This document shows positions 44,640-57,190 of a DNA stretch of 64,000 nt, one piece after another. The position numbers and the translations under genes are program-made. A model generated the notes under the pieces. The model ran no database searches and was not told the DNA's origin. It saw only the letters and a program-made list of their open reading frames with translations. The stretch is from Ornithodoros turicata. Its lineage: Eukaryota; Arthropoda; Arachnida; Ixodida; Argasidae. The stretch lies in the NCBI RefSeq assembly GCF_037126465.1, contig NC_088202.1, forward strand, positions 101,463,962 to 101,527,961, read 5' to 3'. Position 1 is the first letter of the stretch. Each line of letters opens with the position of its first letter.

Positions 44640-45140
44640 TACTACTCCTGCTTCTCCTTGCTCAGGCCTCAGGAAAAAGATACATGCAGCAGCACTGGTG
44701 AAGCAACATACGGTGCTACAAAAACGGTGTCACAGCATTGTAAACCACCTCTACTGGTGCGCATGGACAAGCAATGATAATGGGAAGTTGTGTAGCGGGC
44801 CGTGGACAACGACGAAGATGGCCACGCGCCTGGAGCACCGGCCTCAGTTCTACCGGCTCCGTCCTAGCGTGAGGCCACGACCATCTGCCCGCTGGGACAT
44901 TCCATCATCGCCGGTCAGGACTCATGTAGAGGGACACCACCTCCTCTACATTTGGTGACCTCTTCAGTTGGTCCTGGTAAAGTGGCTCGCGATATTATCA
45001 TGGATGTTTGGATCATGGTGTTGCTTCACATATTCATGAGAATAAAAGTCTTCATGCAAGATGTGCACATCGAGACATTGGAGAGCAGCTTTGGCTCCAT
45101 GAAGGTGATTTACAATAATTCATCTAGCAGGGATTACTAA
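44640..45140 (+). pseudogene. Possible C-terminal segment of the same transposase-derived gene
   Basis: HSIVNHLYWCAWTSNDNGKL at about 44731-44790 resembles the conserved block that follows the TDRH core in the family suggested for 38215-38345. Downstream, frames shift and stops occur (44957). Strand and order agree with the upstream pieces, about 6 kb apart. Confidence 0.3.
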
Positions 45141-45813
45141 GCAATCGTCCTGCATTCCTCACTTACAGGGACTGACACATTCGAACAGCTGGAGGGGATA
45201 GTGGATGTACCTCCTCTTCTGAAGGACATCCTGTCATTGTGTGCACTACAAGTTTCCTTGCCTCAATGCTGTTTCTCGGTCATGTATCTAAGATATATCA
45301 GAACACCACTTCTACCTTATCTGTGTGCCACATGTTGTGTCTACACAAGAGGAATGCATGCTGGGAAACTACTGAAATATGAAATTGCATTGTTCCTTTA
45401 CTGTGCAGGTTCTGTGTGTTTTAGGCATTCTAATAATGCTAATTTTCATGTTAGGCTAAGTTCAGGAGCTTACTGCAGCTGTGCTCAATCTCCATGTGTG
45501 GCTACTGTTCATAAGACCCTGACCAGAAGCTAGAGGCTACACAAGCTTACCACAAGAGATACAGTGAATGAGTCACTAAAGCACTGACAACTCTGCAAAG
45601 CATTAACTGCAAGTGGACAACAGAAGGGCTTCAGTGAACGTGTACAAGCAGTCTCATACCTAGGATTTTTGGTTTTCGGCACCTCATTCGCCATTAACCT
45701 GTGGCTTCTGTAGAAGAGTAAGGATGGGGAAACAAACATGAGCTTCCTGTGCACACGGTAAACGGTACTCCAGGTTCTTTAGTCATTTGAACTATATGAA
45801 GTGTCAGGGAAAG
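45141..45813. other. Unassigned, no gene seen
   Basis: The frame at 45201-45533 (110 codons) has a hydrophobic, cysteine-containing reading but no recognised domain or regulatory context. Confidence 0.4.
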
Positions 45814-46140
45814 ATTAAAGGGGTTGGGATGCTTTCATAGATGTGGTCTGTTACATCATAGGTGCATGTTTTCCACACCATAATATTGATAAAAAAATGA
45901 TTGTTTTGTTGCGTGTCATACTTCGCAAGATAAAAACCCTCGAACAGATGCCACAGACCTCAGAGCTACAACGAATCCCATTGGTAGCCGTTAGGGCTGT
46001 GACATTAGAGCTACAGGAGTTTCGATATTCACGGTGCCCATTTTATACAGTTCTATTCCCATCTTGGTTGTAAAACACACATTAGTACAAAAAAGGCTTC
46101 TTTTACGTTTACGTAGGACGTTGGTGTTGCAATCCCTCTC
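45814..46140. mobile_element. MITE family L, copy 2
   Basis: Begins ATTAAAGGGGTTGGGATGCT and shares ordered blocks with copy 1 at 5402-5954. It lacks the SINE, so it is the empty site. The right end is diverged. Confidence 0.55.
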
Positions 46141-47409
46141 AGTGATTAGTGGGGTATGACCTCATTTTGGCACAGAACACCTCAACTGCACTGAGGATTT
46201 GTCCATCTTGCAGTGTCCTTGTTCGCCTGTGGTGAGCATTATGCAGATCAGTCAGGCAGTTCTATGATCTCTGTTTATGGTGATGAAATTATGTGTTATG
46301 TGTGAAACTACAGTAGCTGTGGAATGTGTGGAAATGTGCATTGATACTAGAAGTAACCTGGCTGCTGAAACCAATATCCAGATCCAGATGTAATAATGAC
46401 ATGGCCAGGTGATATATGCAAGCAACTAAGAGTCATCTCCTTTTTTTTGTGTGTGTGTGGTTGATTAATGTGTTGCGGCATGACTGCACTGGTCTTGTGA
46501 ACCAGCAGCTAAGTGAGATGCAAAGATATCCCTGATAATTACACTTTCACTGTGTACTTGTACTGTGCAATGTACTACGCCTTTATTTTTTCCTTATTTC
46601 GTTTTGTCCTGCTCTTGAGCTCTCAAAAGCCATGTATGCCCTCATGTAAGTATCTTATTTGTTCTTGTATTGTTCTTGTATCTGGTGCTTGCTCTCTCGA
46701 CAATGCATAATTTCGGCAACGACGTTCATCAGGAATCTGCCGCTAGAGTTGTCATTCATGCCTAATTCATAAGTACTTACCTATAGTGTGTATACGATAC
46801 CATGTCGTTGCCAAGTACGACTCGTTTACACGATTATTTGTAATGCCCTTAAAGCAGCTTAATTATTGTTCCTGGAACGTCAAACGCCAGCCATTCGAGA
46901 GAGAGATATGTGCGTAGTGTGTGACTTCGCAAGCATCAAGTGATGCAGCGGTTACGATACGAGAGTGAAGTCTCTCAATTAAGCAAGCAATTTACTTACT
47001 TTATCAAAGATAGCTACAATTCCAACAAAAATATATTTCGTATGTAGGCGTAGCACAGGTCGGTTGATAACATGTGACGTTGTTCATGATGCTCTTCGCC
47101 AGCTAGCCGCAGGCCAGCAACGCGACAGCATAATTGCACGAATCCTAAGCGCACAGGTGGTATCAACAACGTGTTTTGGCATTTGCAAACCATCCCACAA
47201 ACAGAAAAACACTGCAATCAAGGAGCCAATGTCCATCGAGCAGACGCTCCCTGCCACCATCGCTTGTCTACATTCCCGTATGCTCCGTAGAGTGGGAGGG
47301 ACGTCTTCAAGAACACCGATACCACTTACGTCAGCGGTATAGACCACCTAAACCAATTTCATCATATAAATGGCGGCCCTCATGTGTGTTTCGGGATAGT
47401 TAATTTACG
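46141..47409. other. Unassigned, no gene seen
   Basis: Short frames only; a GT microsatellite near 46448-46460. Frames at 47064-47347 on both strands overlap each other and show no domain. Confidence 0.4.
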
Positions 47410-47620
47410 ATTATTTAAAATATGGGGCCATTTTCTGGAAATGAAGGGTGGTTTCGGACGCAGTTCGATATGGGCTTCCAGAATATCGTTACAGTTTCAA
47501 TAAGTGAAGGTACTTCCGGAGCTGACCTTTAAAGAGTTGAACAATAATAAGGACTATGGCGATTGCAAAGTGGTGGAAATTTACAAAGACTTGACGAAAG
47601 AATTAGTCGAGAACTTCTCT
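47410..47620 (+). repeat. Dispersed repeat J, copy 2
   Basis: Aligns with 44460-44600 and continues with GAACAATAATAAGGACTATGGCG... into a 96-codon frame (47504-47794) of unknown nature, probably part of the repeat. Confidence 0.45.
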
Positions 47621-47904
47621 TCCCAGATAACACGAGAGGGATTGAGAAGACTAAATAGTTTCTGGTTGGGTAAATGTGGGGCGGTTAAATGTGAAGCACA
47701 GCAGTGTTCGCACTCCTCGAGAGTATACGATGGGATGCTGCACTTCAGTGCGATAGCAATGTGGCAGTGTTTTAGAACTTGTCTCAGTTGTTGACTCAGG
47801 AATAGAAATAGACATGATACGGCTAACAAGCGGGCTAAATGGTTAGGGAAAGTTTAGGAAGATGAGTACACAACCTTATGGGGCTCATCTCACAGAGTCA
47901 ACAA

Positions 47905-48004
47905 TAAGTTTAATTTGTACAAGCTTTCGCGTGGAGATCCACGCTTCCTCAGGTACCTGAGGAAGCGTGGACCTCCACGCGAAAGCTTGTACAAATTAAA
48001 CTTA
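47905..48004. repeat. 100-bp near-perfect palindrome with hammerhead-like cores
   Basis: The arms differ at one base, with centre AGGT|ACCT. Each arm, read outward, gives CTGAGGA-A-GCGTGG-AYCT-CCACGC-GAAAGC: a CTGANGA box, a 6-bp stem with 4-nt loop and a GAAA box, as in hammerhead ribozymes and Penelope terminal repeats, except for one extra A after the first box. GAGTCAACAATA occurs on both outer sides. Confidence 0.8.
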
Positions 48005-48108
48005 AACAAAAATCTTCAGAGTCAACAATACAAAATGTTTGGCATTGGCACTGGATCCTTGAGCAAGACGGGCACTGCACCTCTTCTTTGTTTTTAGGGC
48101 GAGGCAGT

Positions 48109-48155
48109 GTCATTTTTATAACCCGATGCAACGTGCATCGCGTTATAAAAATGAC
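48109..48155. repeat. 47-bp imperfect palindrome
   Basis: GTCATTTTTATAAC.CGATGCA and its inverse around a short ACG centre, with one or two mismatches. It lies 100 bp from the 47905 palindrome. Confidence 0.8.
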
Positions 48156-50156
48156 CTTAAAGATGGCGGCGCTCGTGATCGGCGGCCAAACCGTTTGTAA
48201 ACAATGCGGTTGTTGTTTCTGCACGACGTTTTTGATATCTTTCCATCACGGTAATTATTTTTATCCGATAATATCGCAGTAAAACGCGCAGTTTTACACA
48301 TAAAGCCTCGTACTGTTGACAACTTCCAAAGACGTGATAGCGACCGCGCGTTAAGACTCACTGAGCATATACGATGTACTTAAACTAAGGCGAAATGGGC
48401 TACCATGTTGCGGAAGAAGCACCGCATAATTTACGCTGGTAAAATACGTACGTTCATCTCTTGGCGTTATGACGACGAAAATATGTCGGTGGGCAGCAAA
48501 ACGACATGTAAACAATGTCACATGACCTCAATATGACGTTTTCTATGACGTGCGACCAGGACAAGATGGCAGTTTTGCCAAAAGCACCCGCTTGAGGGTA
48601 GTTACAACAATGGCTGGTTTGTGTAACCCCTGTGATCGTGGGCGTGTGGATTTGGAACGGGTCCGATCGTAGTGTTCCGTATATGCGCGGTATGATGAGC
48701 ACTGCTGCATTTTTCAATATCGATTCACTGAATTGTAGCCCACAACAGTTCTCTCGAATGTTCCACTGACAACATTTATCTTCACGTCCTTACTACATCG
48801 ACGCCAGTCCGCTTTGCAACGCGCTCTATTGCTTTTCACCGGGACTGCTCTGCAGCATGCACGTGCCAGCATGGACTAAAAACACCGATGCACGAGCTGA
48901 AACGACGTTCACTGCTTATCACCGAAGCAAGAAAGAGTCCGGTATAATTTCGATTGTACCTCCGTAACGGAATTACAGTTTTGAATTATGATAACAAGTA
49001 CGAAATTAACATAGCGCGTAACGTAAGTTGAAGTGAACTTGTTTTTGCATTTTAGTGCCCCTTTAATATCATTAAAGCAACAAGTCTATACAGTTACTTT
49101 TGCTGAAAACTTGTATGGTTGCCGTGAAGAATAATAATGTTTTTCTTTTTTTGTCGCATTTTTCACTTCATCCCTTCGCTGAGCGTACGCGCCATACCGC
49201 AAGATGGAAGATCCCTAAATTTATAGAACTGATTACGGACGCCAGTCGCTAACTTATAGTCTCCCACACACAATAAGTAGCCTTGCCGGAATGTGATTGG
49301 GTCTTCGTTGTCTTCGTTAAAGACACTATTCATACGAGGTCTAGGCTCGTAATTCGTGCAATGAATTCTATAATTAGCATAGTGCCCGTTGCGAGCTTTC
49401 AGTTGCTTTCGATTTCTTTTTCGTTATACAGTTTCAATGTGCATGCATGTGTTTTTTCCTTTTCTTTTTGTGACCATGTTCTGTAATAGCTGTTATTACT
49501 GAGTGATAGAAGGGTTGTGCCCTAGTCAAGCGACTTTTTGCTGCTTTTTGGCCGCCCGGTGACATGTAACCTTGAGTTTAATGACGGAATAAACAGAAAC
49601 ACTTGGGTATGACGTAGCGTCACGTGACCCTAGTGTAGCCACCTTCAACAAGATTTTTCGAACGGCTGGAGTTACTCTGCGCTCTCTGCGCTGTAAGATG
49701 ACGGGGGTTCAACTTTCGAGCCCTGCTTTGCGCCAAATTGTAATGGGCTTTCAGGAAGAGGAATGGGGACAGTCTGGTACTGTTTCCTCTTGAATTCGGG
49801 TGCACTTAGGTGTTATCATTTGCTGTTCTTTCTTTTTTTTTAATGGTTTGTTTGTTACTTGGTGTGCAGCAAGCAGTGATCAGAAAATGTTGCATGTACG
49901 TGGTGGTCAAGCCTGCATTCCTCGAGAATTATAGTCAGAGGGGGTGCAGTTCATTATCAGGACCACTGGGTTTGAAAATTAGTGAAAGCGTTTGAAAGGT
50001 AAATATTGCATATGAGTGTGAAAGAGGGTCATATACGGAAATACAAATATAACAATTATAAGATTGTGTGGTCTACAACCTTTTTATATGCATGTCAATA
50101 ACACCATCTGAAGCACTTCTATACAGCAGGAGAAACGCGGCCTTTCTAAGCCTGAA
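48156..50156. other. Unassigned, no gene seen
   Basis: Contains a TIR-like end AGTGCCCCTTTAAT at about 49053 resembling the K-element end but without a clear partner, and a cluster of short frames. Nothing recognisable. Confidence 0.4.
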
Positions 50157-50990
50157 GCGGATTTACACATGCGTTTTTTGAACGCGTTTCGCGTCCGCGG
50201 CGCCGCGAATCGCGGGACGCGGCGCGTTTCCAGCCACTCTTTGAGAACCGCTTTCATCCGGCCAATCGGAGCGTTCGTGGAGGGGTTTGTTTGGCGCTGG
50301 CTGCCTCCTCCAGCATAACAGCTATACCACGCGGGAACCTTTGTCCTTTTGTGTGTGTGTTTGATGCGACCGTGTAAGTGAATTCATCTTCACGAAAAGT
50401 TGTTTGTTGTCTTAATATCACCGACGAGCTAGCAATTTACGCAAACCACAGAATCAACGAAAATAAATGCGATTTTGAAGTGCCCCATGTGTATTGGTCG
50501 CCGGCAGATAAAACATGTGTTGCGCTTCTTCTGCAGCTTCTTTTCTGTATCTGCATTAGCGACCTTACTAGAAGGAGTTCATGATAACAGTTCCGAAAAC
50601 ATAAACAGCCAATGGCGTAGCCCGAGGGGGTGGAGTTCAAACCCCACCTCCCCCATGTAAAGTTCCCATCGAACCCTTCCCGAAATATTTTTCTGGCTAC
50701 GCTACGGTAAGCATCGAATCGCCTTGTTTCTTTGAAGCTGGTGACATTACATTGCTACGCTTGGATTTGATAGCCTTCTCTATCGTATAATTATCACAGA
50801 GTTCTGCTGACATACCAAATGTCGCTGTTACACGGTGTCATGACTGTCGTTCCGACGATTGATGACGCAAGCAGAAATGATTCACAATGTAACTTAGAAA
50901 GGAGAGCGCAAGAAGTGCAGGGTACAATCTTGACATAGCAGCAACAACAAAACGCGTTTGCACGCTGGCGGCAAACGCATGTGTGACCGG
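50157..50990. mobile_element. Candidate TIR element with TTTACACATGCGTTT ends
   Basis: The left GGATTTACACATGCGTTTTTTG and right AAACGCATGTGTGACC are imperfect inverted repeats, with GAACGCGTTTCGCG / CGCGTTTGCACG inside each. A 68-codon frame (50378) reads ELAIYANHRINENKCDFEVP without a family. Element type unknown. Confidence 0.4.
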
Positions 50991-51229
50991 CTCCTCTCGG
51001 CCGCGCCGCGAACGCTCAGGCGGTGCCGCTTTTTGAGAAAGGTAGAAACCGTTATAAACGACCGAATGGATGGATATGTAAAGAAAAATATTGTAATGGC
51101 AGTTCCACAAATGTGGGTCCGTATACTATATAATATTTGAAGCTAAATGCTCAGTGAACGCCTAGGATTGCAAGAGAAATGAAGAAAAAAGGACGAAAGA
51201 AAAGACGACAAAAGAGTTATATTGCTGCG

Positions 51230-51943
51230 CACAGAGCTGTACGTAACGTGTTACAAGGAACGCGGTACTGTCTTTGCCTACTAAGTAACGACTTAGTTAC
51301 TTTCTAAAAACTATACCTAACAATGTACCTAGTTTTTTAAAAAAATGGTAACGCGTCACTGCAAGTTACTGGTTCCTTTTCCTTATTTTCTATTCCTTTT
51401 TCTTTTTTCTTTTTTTGTTGCTCACTGTCACCAACCACGACCGCCAGTTCTGATTTTTCCCGTGCTCATGGCGGCATTCCACGAGGCTGAAGCACGCGGA
51501 AAGAATACCGGCGGAGAGAAAAGGATACCAGAGAACAACGCCTTTCTCATTGCTCTAGAATCCACAGTGTTTCAGAACACTCAATGTGTTCTTTGTGTTC
51601 CTCATTGCAAGGGGTAATATATTTAATGCAAAGAAAAAAAAGAGAGAAGGATTCACTGCGCTCAGAGCGTTTAGTGCTTTGTCTCTCTGTCCCCGACTCT
51701 GGAACTCATGTCAGCCAGCTTTGGGTTCATCAAGGATGAGCCAAAAAAAAGGAAGAGTAGGCGATGCTTTCGTATTTCTGCTGTCTGGTATGCAAGTGTA
51801 ACGTATCGAGGTAACTCGTTACTTCCAAGTAACGAGAACGCCTTCCTTTTATTTGTTAGTAACGGGTAACGTATTTAGTTACTATTTCTTCGAAGGAACG
51901 AGTAACGTATTTAATTCCTTTTTTTTTGGGGGGGGGGGGGGGG
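51230..51943. repeat. GTAAC/GTTAC-rich repeat region with T/G homopolymers
   Basis: AAGTAACGACTTAGTTAC, GTAACGCGTCAC, CTCGTTACTTCCAAGTAACG and GTAACGGGTAACGTATTTAG occur at both sides of 51240-51910, suggesting a diverged repeat with inverted ends. A T run and a run of about 16 G occupy 51919-51943. Confidence 0.5.
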
Positions 51944-53811
51944 TAACGTGTACAGCTTCGCTGCCGCACCAGTGCGAAAAAAATATCACAATGCGTGAAA
52001 GTATTTTCTTCTTTTCGGGTACGAGATTTCAGCGTGTCTTTCAGCCAACTGTGAAACCGCTTCGACACCGTTGAAAAGTTTTTATTAACGCGGCTAAAAT
52101 CGGTATCGATATTCGTCGCTGACACTCGAAAGCCACAGCCACGCTTCGTGCGGTTCCGTCAAGTTCGGCACCATCAATCGAAATCAATATGGTCCATGTT
52201 ACAGTATTATTATATGGTCCACGTTATGATCGTGTTACAGTTGTCGCGCGCTGGAAGTCTAGCACTTTGTGCTCGTCATCTTAAGAAGTTAAACGAGACA
52301 CATACTGTGAAATGCTGTCAGAGAGCGCCACGCAGCATCAACAATCTCGGCCTCAGGACAAACAGAGAGTTCGGATCAAACTCAAACAATACAATCTGAT
52401 TTCCCTCCAGTAAACTGTCAGACACAGGCAGAAAATTTCTTCAACAGATTGCTTTTCCCAATGTCGGTCTAGACGAAATCGAACGCCTCCAGGTATTCGC
52501 TTAACATACACGTCAGAGAAGAGCGCTGCCGTTGCGTTGAGTTTCACATTTTTGCATTCACCGTTTGCAAAGCCGCAGGCCCTAGACATGAAAGGAAAGG
52601 AGGGGTCTTTTCTTCTCCCATGTGTGATGCTGAACCTGGAGGAGAAGAACACAGAACGGAGTGAAACGTAACACGTTGGTGAAAGTTACCTCAAAAGGTG
52701 ATTATGATGACTAGAGCTTTTATGCTGCCGAGATGACCAAGTCTATACAAGACGGTATAGCTAAAAATTTAAAAGTTGCGCTCCCTTCTTGTAAACGTTA
52801 CACGAGTTTTCCGCGATTCTACACGTCGTGATAGAAGTTGCTGTGCTACCGTAAAAGTCACGAGTTGTGTTTCTAGGGGGAGAGTGAATGACGTTCTATA
52901 AGTATTAAAAAAGGAAAGAAGATGAAGAAAAAGTGAGGTCTGCCTCACGCTCGTTTGCCGCCAGCAACACATATCGTACTCTCCGCACTTTTAGAAAAAA
53001 AGGTGCAAAAAGTTGGTAACTCCACAAGTTACCACCTTATGGTTACGTTACCTCCTTGCTCAAGACCGCAAGGGGTATAACTGCCCACGTTACCACCTTC
53101 ATGGTAGGTGACTGACGGCGTACACTGATCAAATCCGTATCTATAGCCGTAGTCTACCCCACATTGCGGTTTGGCGGTTGGGGCTCTGATTGCTGTGCTG
53201 CGAAGTGAAACCACTGACTGAAACAAAGGGACAACAACGTGGTTTGGACGCTGCGAAAGTCTTGAGTCTTCATGAATGTCAGTGTTGACAGTATGTGGTT
53301 AGTGGTTCAGTTCAACGATTTCAATCGTCTTGTTTTGATCCGGGATGGAAACCCCGACGAGTAAACGCTGCGACACGCAATTGCAACAACGTTTCCTGAA
53401 ATACCTGATGTGGGCTCCTGCCTAATCCAGGGAACGGTTCCCAACTACTCTTATTCTTCTTTATTGTTTTCTTCTTCATTCATTCTGTTGCTTATTAATC
53501 GTCGTCAACGATGTTTAGCTGAGCTATATTTGTGCAGGTTTACAACAGCGAATTTTAGTCGTTCCTCGACTACACCCCCAGCGAGTATTTTGGAAGACAA
53601 GGGCCGTGTTCTTGTTGTCTATAAGGAAGGTGCAAGTGTTGGATGTATATCTACGCTAGTGGAATGCAACAAAGACTACCAAGAACCACCTACAAGGCGA
53701 GTATGAACATGCGCGGTCGAACTATTATGACATTTCAGTTACTGTTTCCATGCGGAGAGCACTAGGTGGTCCTGGCCCCAAATGAAGTGAGCAGAAGCAG
53801 CAGCAGAACAC
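51944..53811. other. Unassigned, no gene seen
   Basis: GTTACC/GGTAAC motifs recur at 53012-53110. Otherwise short frames without domains; the 98-codon frame at 53410 has no recognised product. Confidence 0.4.
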
Positions 53812-54802
53812 TAAAGGGGCCGTAAATAGGCCACCAAATATTTCTGAAATAATGATACCCCATGAAAGAACGCAGATCATAATACCTAAATATACATTTC
53901 GTTCGGCTCCTGCCAGCTCATTGACCCACATAACTGCTTTCAAAGATGAGTAACCAGCGAGCCTCTCTGCACCACGCATACGTCACATGGCTACGTAACG
54001 TTTTGCCGTCCAATCGGGTGGCCGAGCTGCGCACATGACGTTTCAAATTACCAGCCAATAAACATACTTCGTTATCAGCTGTGAGTCTGAGCGCTCAGTT
54101 TGTTGGTGTGAAACGACGTCTTGCGCTCCGTGGTTCCGAAATTCAACGTCATGACATCTTCAACATCTCCGGCTGGCGCAAATGTCAACAGTTGGGCTGC
54201 TATCACATGACGATTCGAACCCGGGTTCCTCCCAGTCACGACGTGACATGTCCAGCACGCTATCCACTGTACCACGCGAGCTGGTGACGCGATGCCGCGT
54301 GGCTCAACCCAGAGTACGGCAGCCCAGTTGTCGGAACCATTCGAAGCTGACGAAGATGTTCCATCGCGCACCTACCTAAGATTCCTGAACTGTAGTCCCG
54401 GATATTCATCCGCGCTCGTGGTGTGCTGCGTGGTACTGCCCAGAAAACGTGGTGCGCGTATGATATCTAAATTAAACGCATTTCTTTTCCAGTTTGAGGC
54501 TGTAACTGTTTAGATTTTGAATAGAAGAGGATTCACGTTCATCTAGTCCAATTTCGCATTTGAAATAAAATCATACGTGGAACACTCGATCGTAATTGGT
54601 GAGGAAAGCGCTACGTCAAAATGACGTAAAGTTAGAGCGCGGGGCGGAGCTAAAATGCGAAAGAGTGCAATGAATATTTCATCCGTATGCAAGCGCCTTT
54701 TGCTTTTGAGCGTTAGTAATTGCAATGAGTTTTCACTGTCTAAGTTTCAATAATATAACAAAAAGAAATGTGCACCTTTTGTACCTGTTTACGGCCCCTT
54801 TA
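53812..54802. mobile_element. TIR element K (about 990 bp)
   Basis: TAAAGGGGCCGTAAATAGG at the left and CCTGTTTACGGCCCCTTTA at the right are inverse with one mismatch. A partial SINE lies inside. No transposase. Superfamily not assigned. Confidence 0.65.
54205..54290 (-). mobile_element. tRNA-like head of Ruka-like SINE, partial
   Basis: The minus strand has box B (GGGTTCGAATC), CCTCCCAGTC, CGACGTGACATG and CCAGCACGCTATCCACTG as in the full SINE at 61198, but the GGTTTTTCCTGGG body is absent. A tRNA-only fragment inside element K. Confidence 0.7.
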
Positions 54803-55194
54803 ATGTCAGGCCATGGAACTGAGCTGTAATTGCCATCTTGAGCTTTATTCATTGAGTCACTAAAATGGTGTCCCAGTCATTCATAAGCATTTGTCATGTA
54901 ACAAAAATGTGATAATCTGCCCATATTACATTGGGGTTTCTCGTGCTCCCAAAGTATTCACCTGCATTTTTATTGCATTAAGAAAATGTTCATAATTGAA
55001 TAATACTATGTGGTATGTGTGTGTGTGTGTTTTTCTGTGACGTGTGGTTTGAAGGGCAGATAGTTCAAATGGCATGAAATGGAAGGCGGTTGATACGTCT
55101 TGCGTGCAGGAACCTTACACTTTTATTACAGTGAGCAATATATACTTCTTATGAGAGGTACATTAATTTCCAGCATGTGACAACATTGCACTTT
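54803..55194. other. Unassigned, GT microsatellite at 55016-55031
   Basis: No gene seen. Confidence 0.5.
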
Positions 55195-55500
55195 TGTGTA
55201 GGGCACGACTTTACACCCATCATCTTAAGTGCAGCCCTGCAACCGTTTGGGCACAACATAGGCGATAGGCTGTTTTCCCCAAAAAGGTGTAACAGCTCTA
55301 CTTTTTTTTTGTAGAGTGACAACTTTACACCCTTCTATAGGTGGCATTGTTACCTGCTGCATGTGGTAAAATTACACCCTTGCATGGGTGTAACTTTGTA
55401 CCCATAGCCAGGGGTGTAACTTTACAACCTTTTTGGGCACAACATATGTAGCAGACCAGTTACCCCCAAAAGGTGTAACGACTCTACACTTTATTCTGAG
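55195..55500. repeat. Diverged direct duplication with TTTACACCC / GGGTGTAA motifs
   Basis: Two units (about 55200-55320 and 55400-55500) share ACTTTACA..C, TTTGGGCACAACATA, CCCCAAAAGGTGTAAC and CTCTAC in order. Short GGTGTAA/TTACACC inversions within could fold. Confidence 0.65.
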
Positions 55501-56690
55501 AGCGCGACGGATGTGGAAAGAGGGCATATTTCTCCTTTATCTCATGACAGAAGTAACGGTGACAAGACTACGCGCAGTTCGCCGAGCTCGCGCTACACGT
55601 CCTATTTAGGGCTGTCTCCCTTTGTGAGTCCTCGTGCTTATATTGCTATTCTCATTTCAGGGTCCAGCTTTCTGAACGCTTGTTCGATTTCTTGGTGGAC
55701 GCTAGCGGGTAGTTTCGAGGGTTTTGAATGCTTCAGATTTAGATTGTGGCGAACAGCTAATATGAAAACGGAATAGCACATCCAGCTGACCATCACAACA
55801 GCGGAAAGCCGAACATGACAGGGAATCCCTGCACCTCAAAAGGACGAAGAAATCGTTCGTCATGAAATCTGCACTCCTTCCGACGTCCCGCAGGTGAACG
55901 GTAAGACAAGCTTGGTTACTTTTTGTTATCGAAGGAAGTAATTCAGGTTTATCGTGTGAAGTGTATTAGGTACGTACAACATTTACGAGTCACTCTGTAC
56001 GTTAGAGGCGTTTCATAGTGCATTGCGTTGCCGTAACTTCTGCGTTTCGGTTATGCCGCTAATCAAATTATATGTGAGGTTATGCTAGTTGCCCCTCATG
56101 CACGTCGCAGCCGTTCATTCACTGTAATCTACGAACGTTTGTGAAACGTGTGCTGTTACACACCTGGCCCAGCCGTTTTCGAAAACTGTACACCTACATA
56201 CTGGGTGTGCGAACTGCGATTCTCTTCGGTGTCGAAGCACCTAAAGCTCCAGTGAAGCCTGTTACAAGACGTGAAAAGATATGTACTGTAACTTTTTCGA
56301 AACGGTTCGCGAGGACAAATAAACTTGCTTTATCAACCGCTATCGCTTTTTGTTTCTCTTCTTTGGAACAACACATATATGTTACTCTATACAGCAAGCG
56401 CGAAAGAAAAACAGACGACAGATGGCCTTGTTTTTTTGTTTTTTTTACAAACAAACAAACAAACAGACGAAGCTGTGGCTGGAGGTAGGGGTGGTAGGGG
56501 TGACGAGAAGAGAGAGACGAAACACCCGAGGAGCGAAAGGGAAGGAGGTTGGGAAAGGCGACCGGTTTGCGCATGCGCACATGACCCGTGCTTTTTTCCC
56601 GCGCTGCTGATCTTGACCGCTGTGAGTGGCTCCTGGAGATCACGTGGTTTGGGTGCCCGCCATTTTCCCCGGACCATTGCGTCTATGGGA
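55501..56690. other. Unassigned, no gene seen
   Basis: Frames of 87-153 codons on both strands overlap one another and show no family. (AAAC)n-like repeats at 56440-56465. Confidence 0.4.
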
Positions 56691-56876
56691 GCTTCCGGCG
56701 GATGCCAGGAGTGCGAAATGGATACTGTGTTGCTAGGTGACCATGATCGAGGAAGAGCGCAGCACCTTCCCATACAAGTAAACCGTGAATACAATCGTCG
56801 TTTGCAACGTCTTTTTAGAAAGGATGGTATTCGTATTCTAAAGTGCAAAGGAATGCAACACAGAATGACATTTTGA
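56691..56876 (+). CDS. Candidate small ORF, unknown product
   Basis: ATG 56691 in MGASGGCQECEMDTVLLGDH; later NREYNRRLQRLFRKDG and a TGA at 56874. Basic C-terminal half, 61 codons, following a GC-rich stretch. It may be a first exon or a repeat-derived frame; no family recognised. Confidence 0.25.
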   Translation, partial: ASGGCQECEMDTVLLGDHDRGRAQHLPIQVNREYNRRLQRLFRKDGIRILKCKGMQHRMTF

Positions 56877-57190
56877 AGTTCATTCGGTGCAACGTGAGAT
56901 CACAAGATGGCGGCTGCTAGCGGTCTGCGTATGCTTTCAACGACCATGTCGACTACCGCCGAGCAGTAGTTCCCCCAGAAATCGAGCTCTGGGGGAGTAC
57001 CAAGCTTCCAAGGGGGAGGGGGTATATGTTTATGAATATGTGTATGTATGTCTGTATATGTTTATAGTTTTTGTATTGGTAGCCGAGCTGTATTGGGCAA
57101 TCTCAGAAATCTCAGGGGGGTGTAAAAAAACAAAGGGGGTAGGGAAATGCCTGCCGCCCAGTGCAAAAGCTCGGTGGCGCGTCGATGTAA

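Noticed and set aside
56194..56848. Pair of ~150-codon minus-strand frames
   Set aside because: Overlap each other and run through an AAAC-type simple repeat; no domain recognised.
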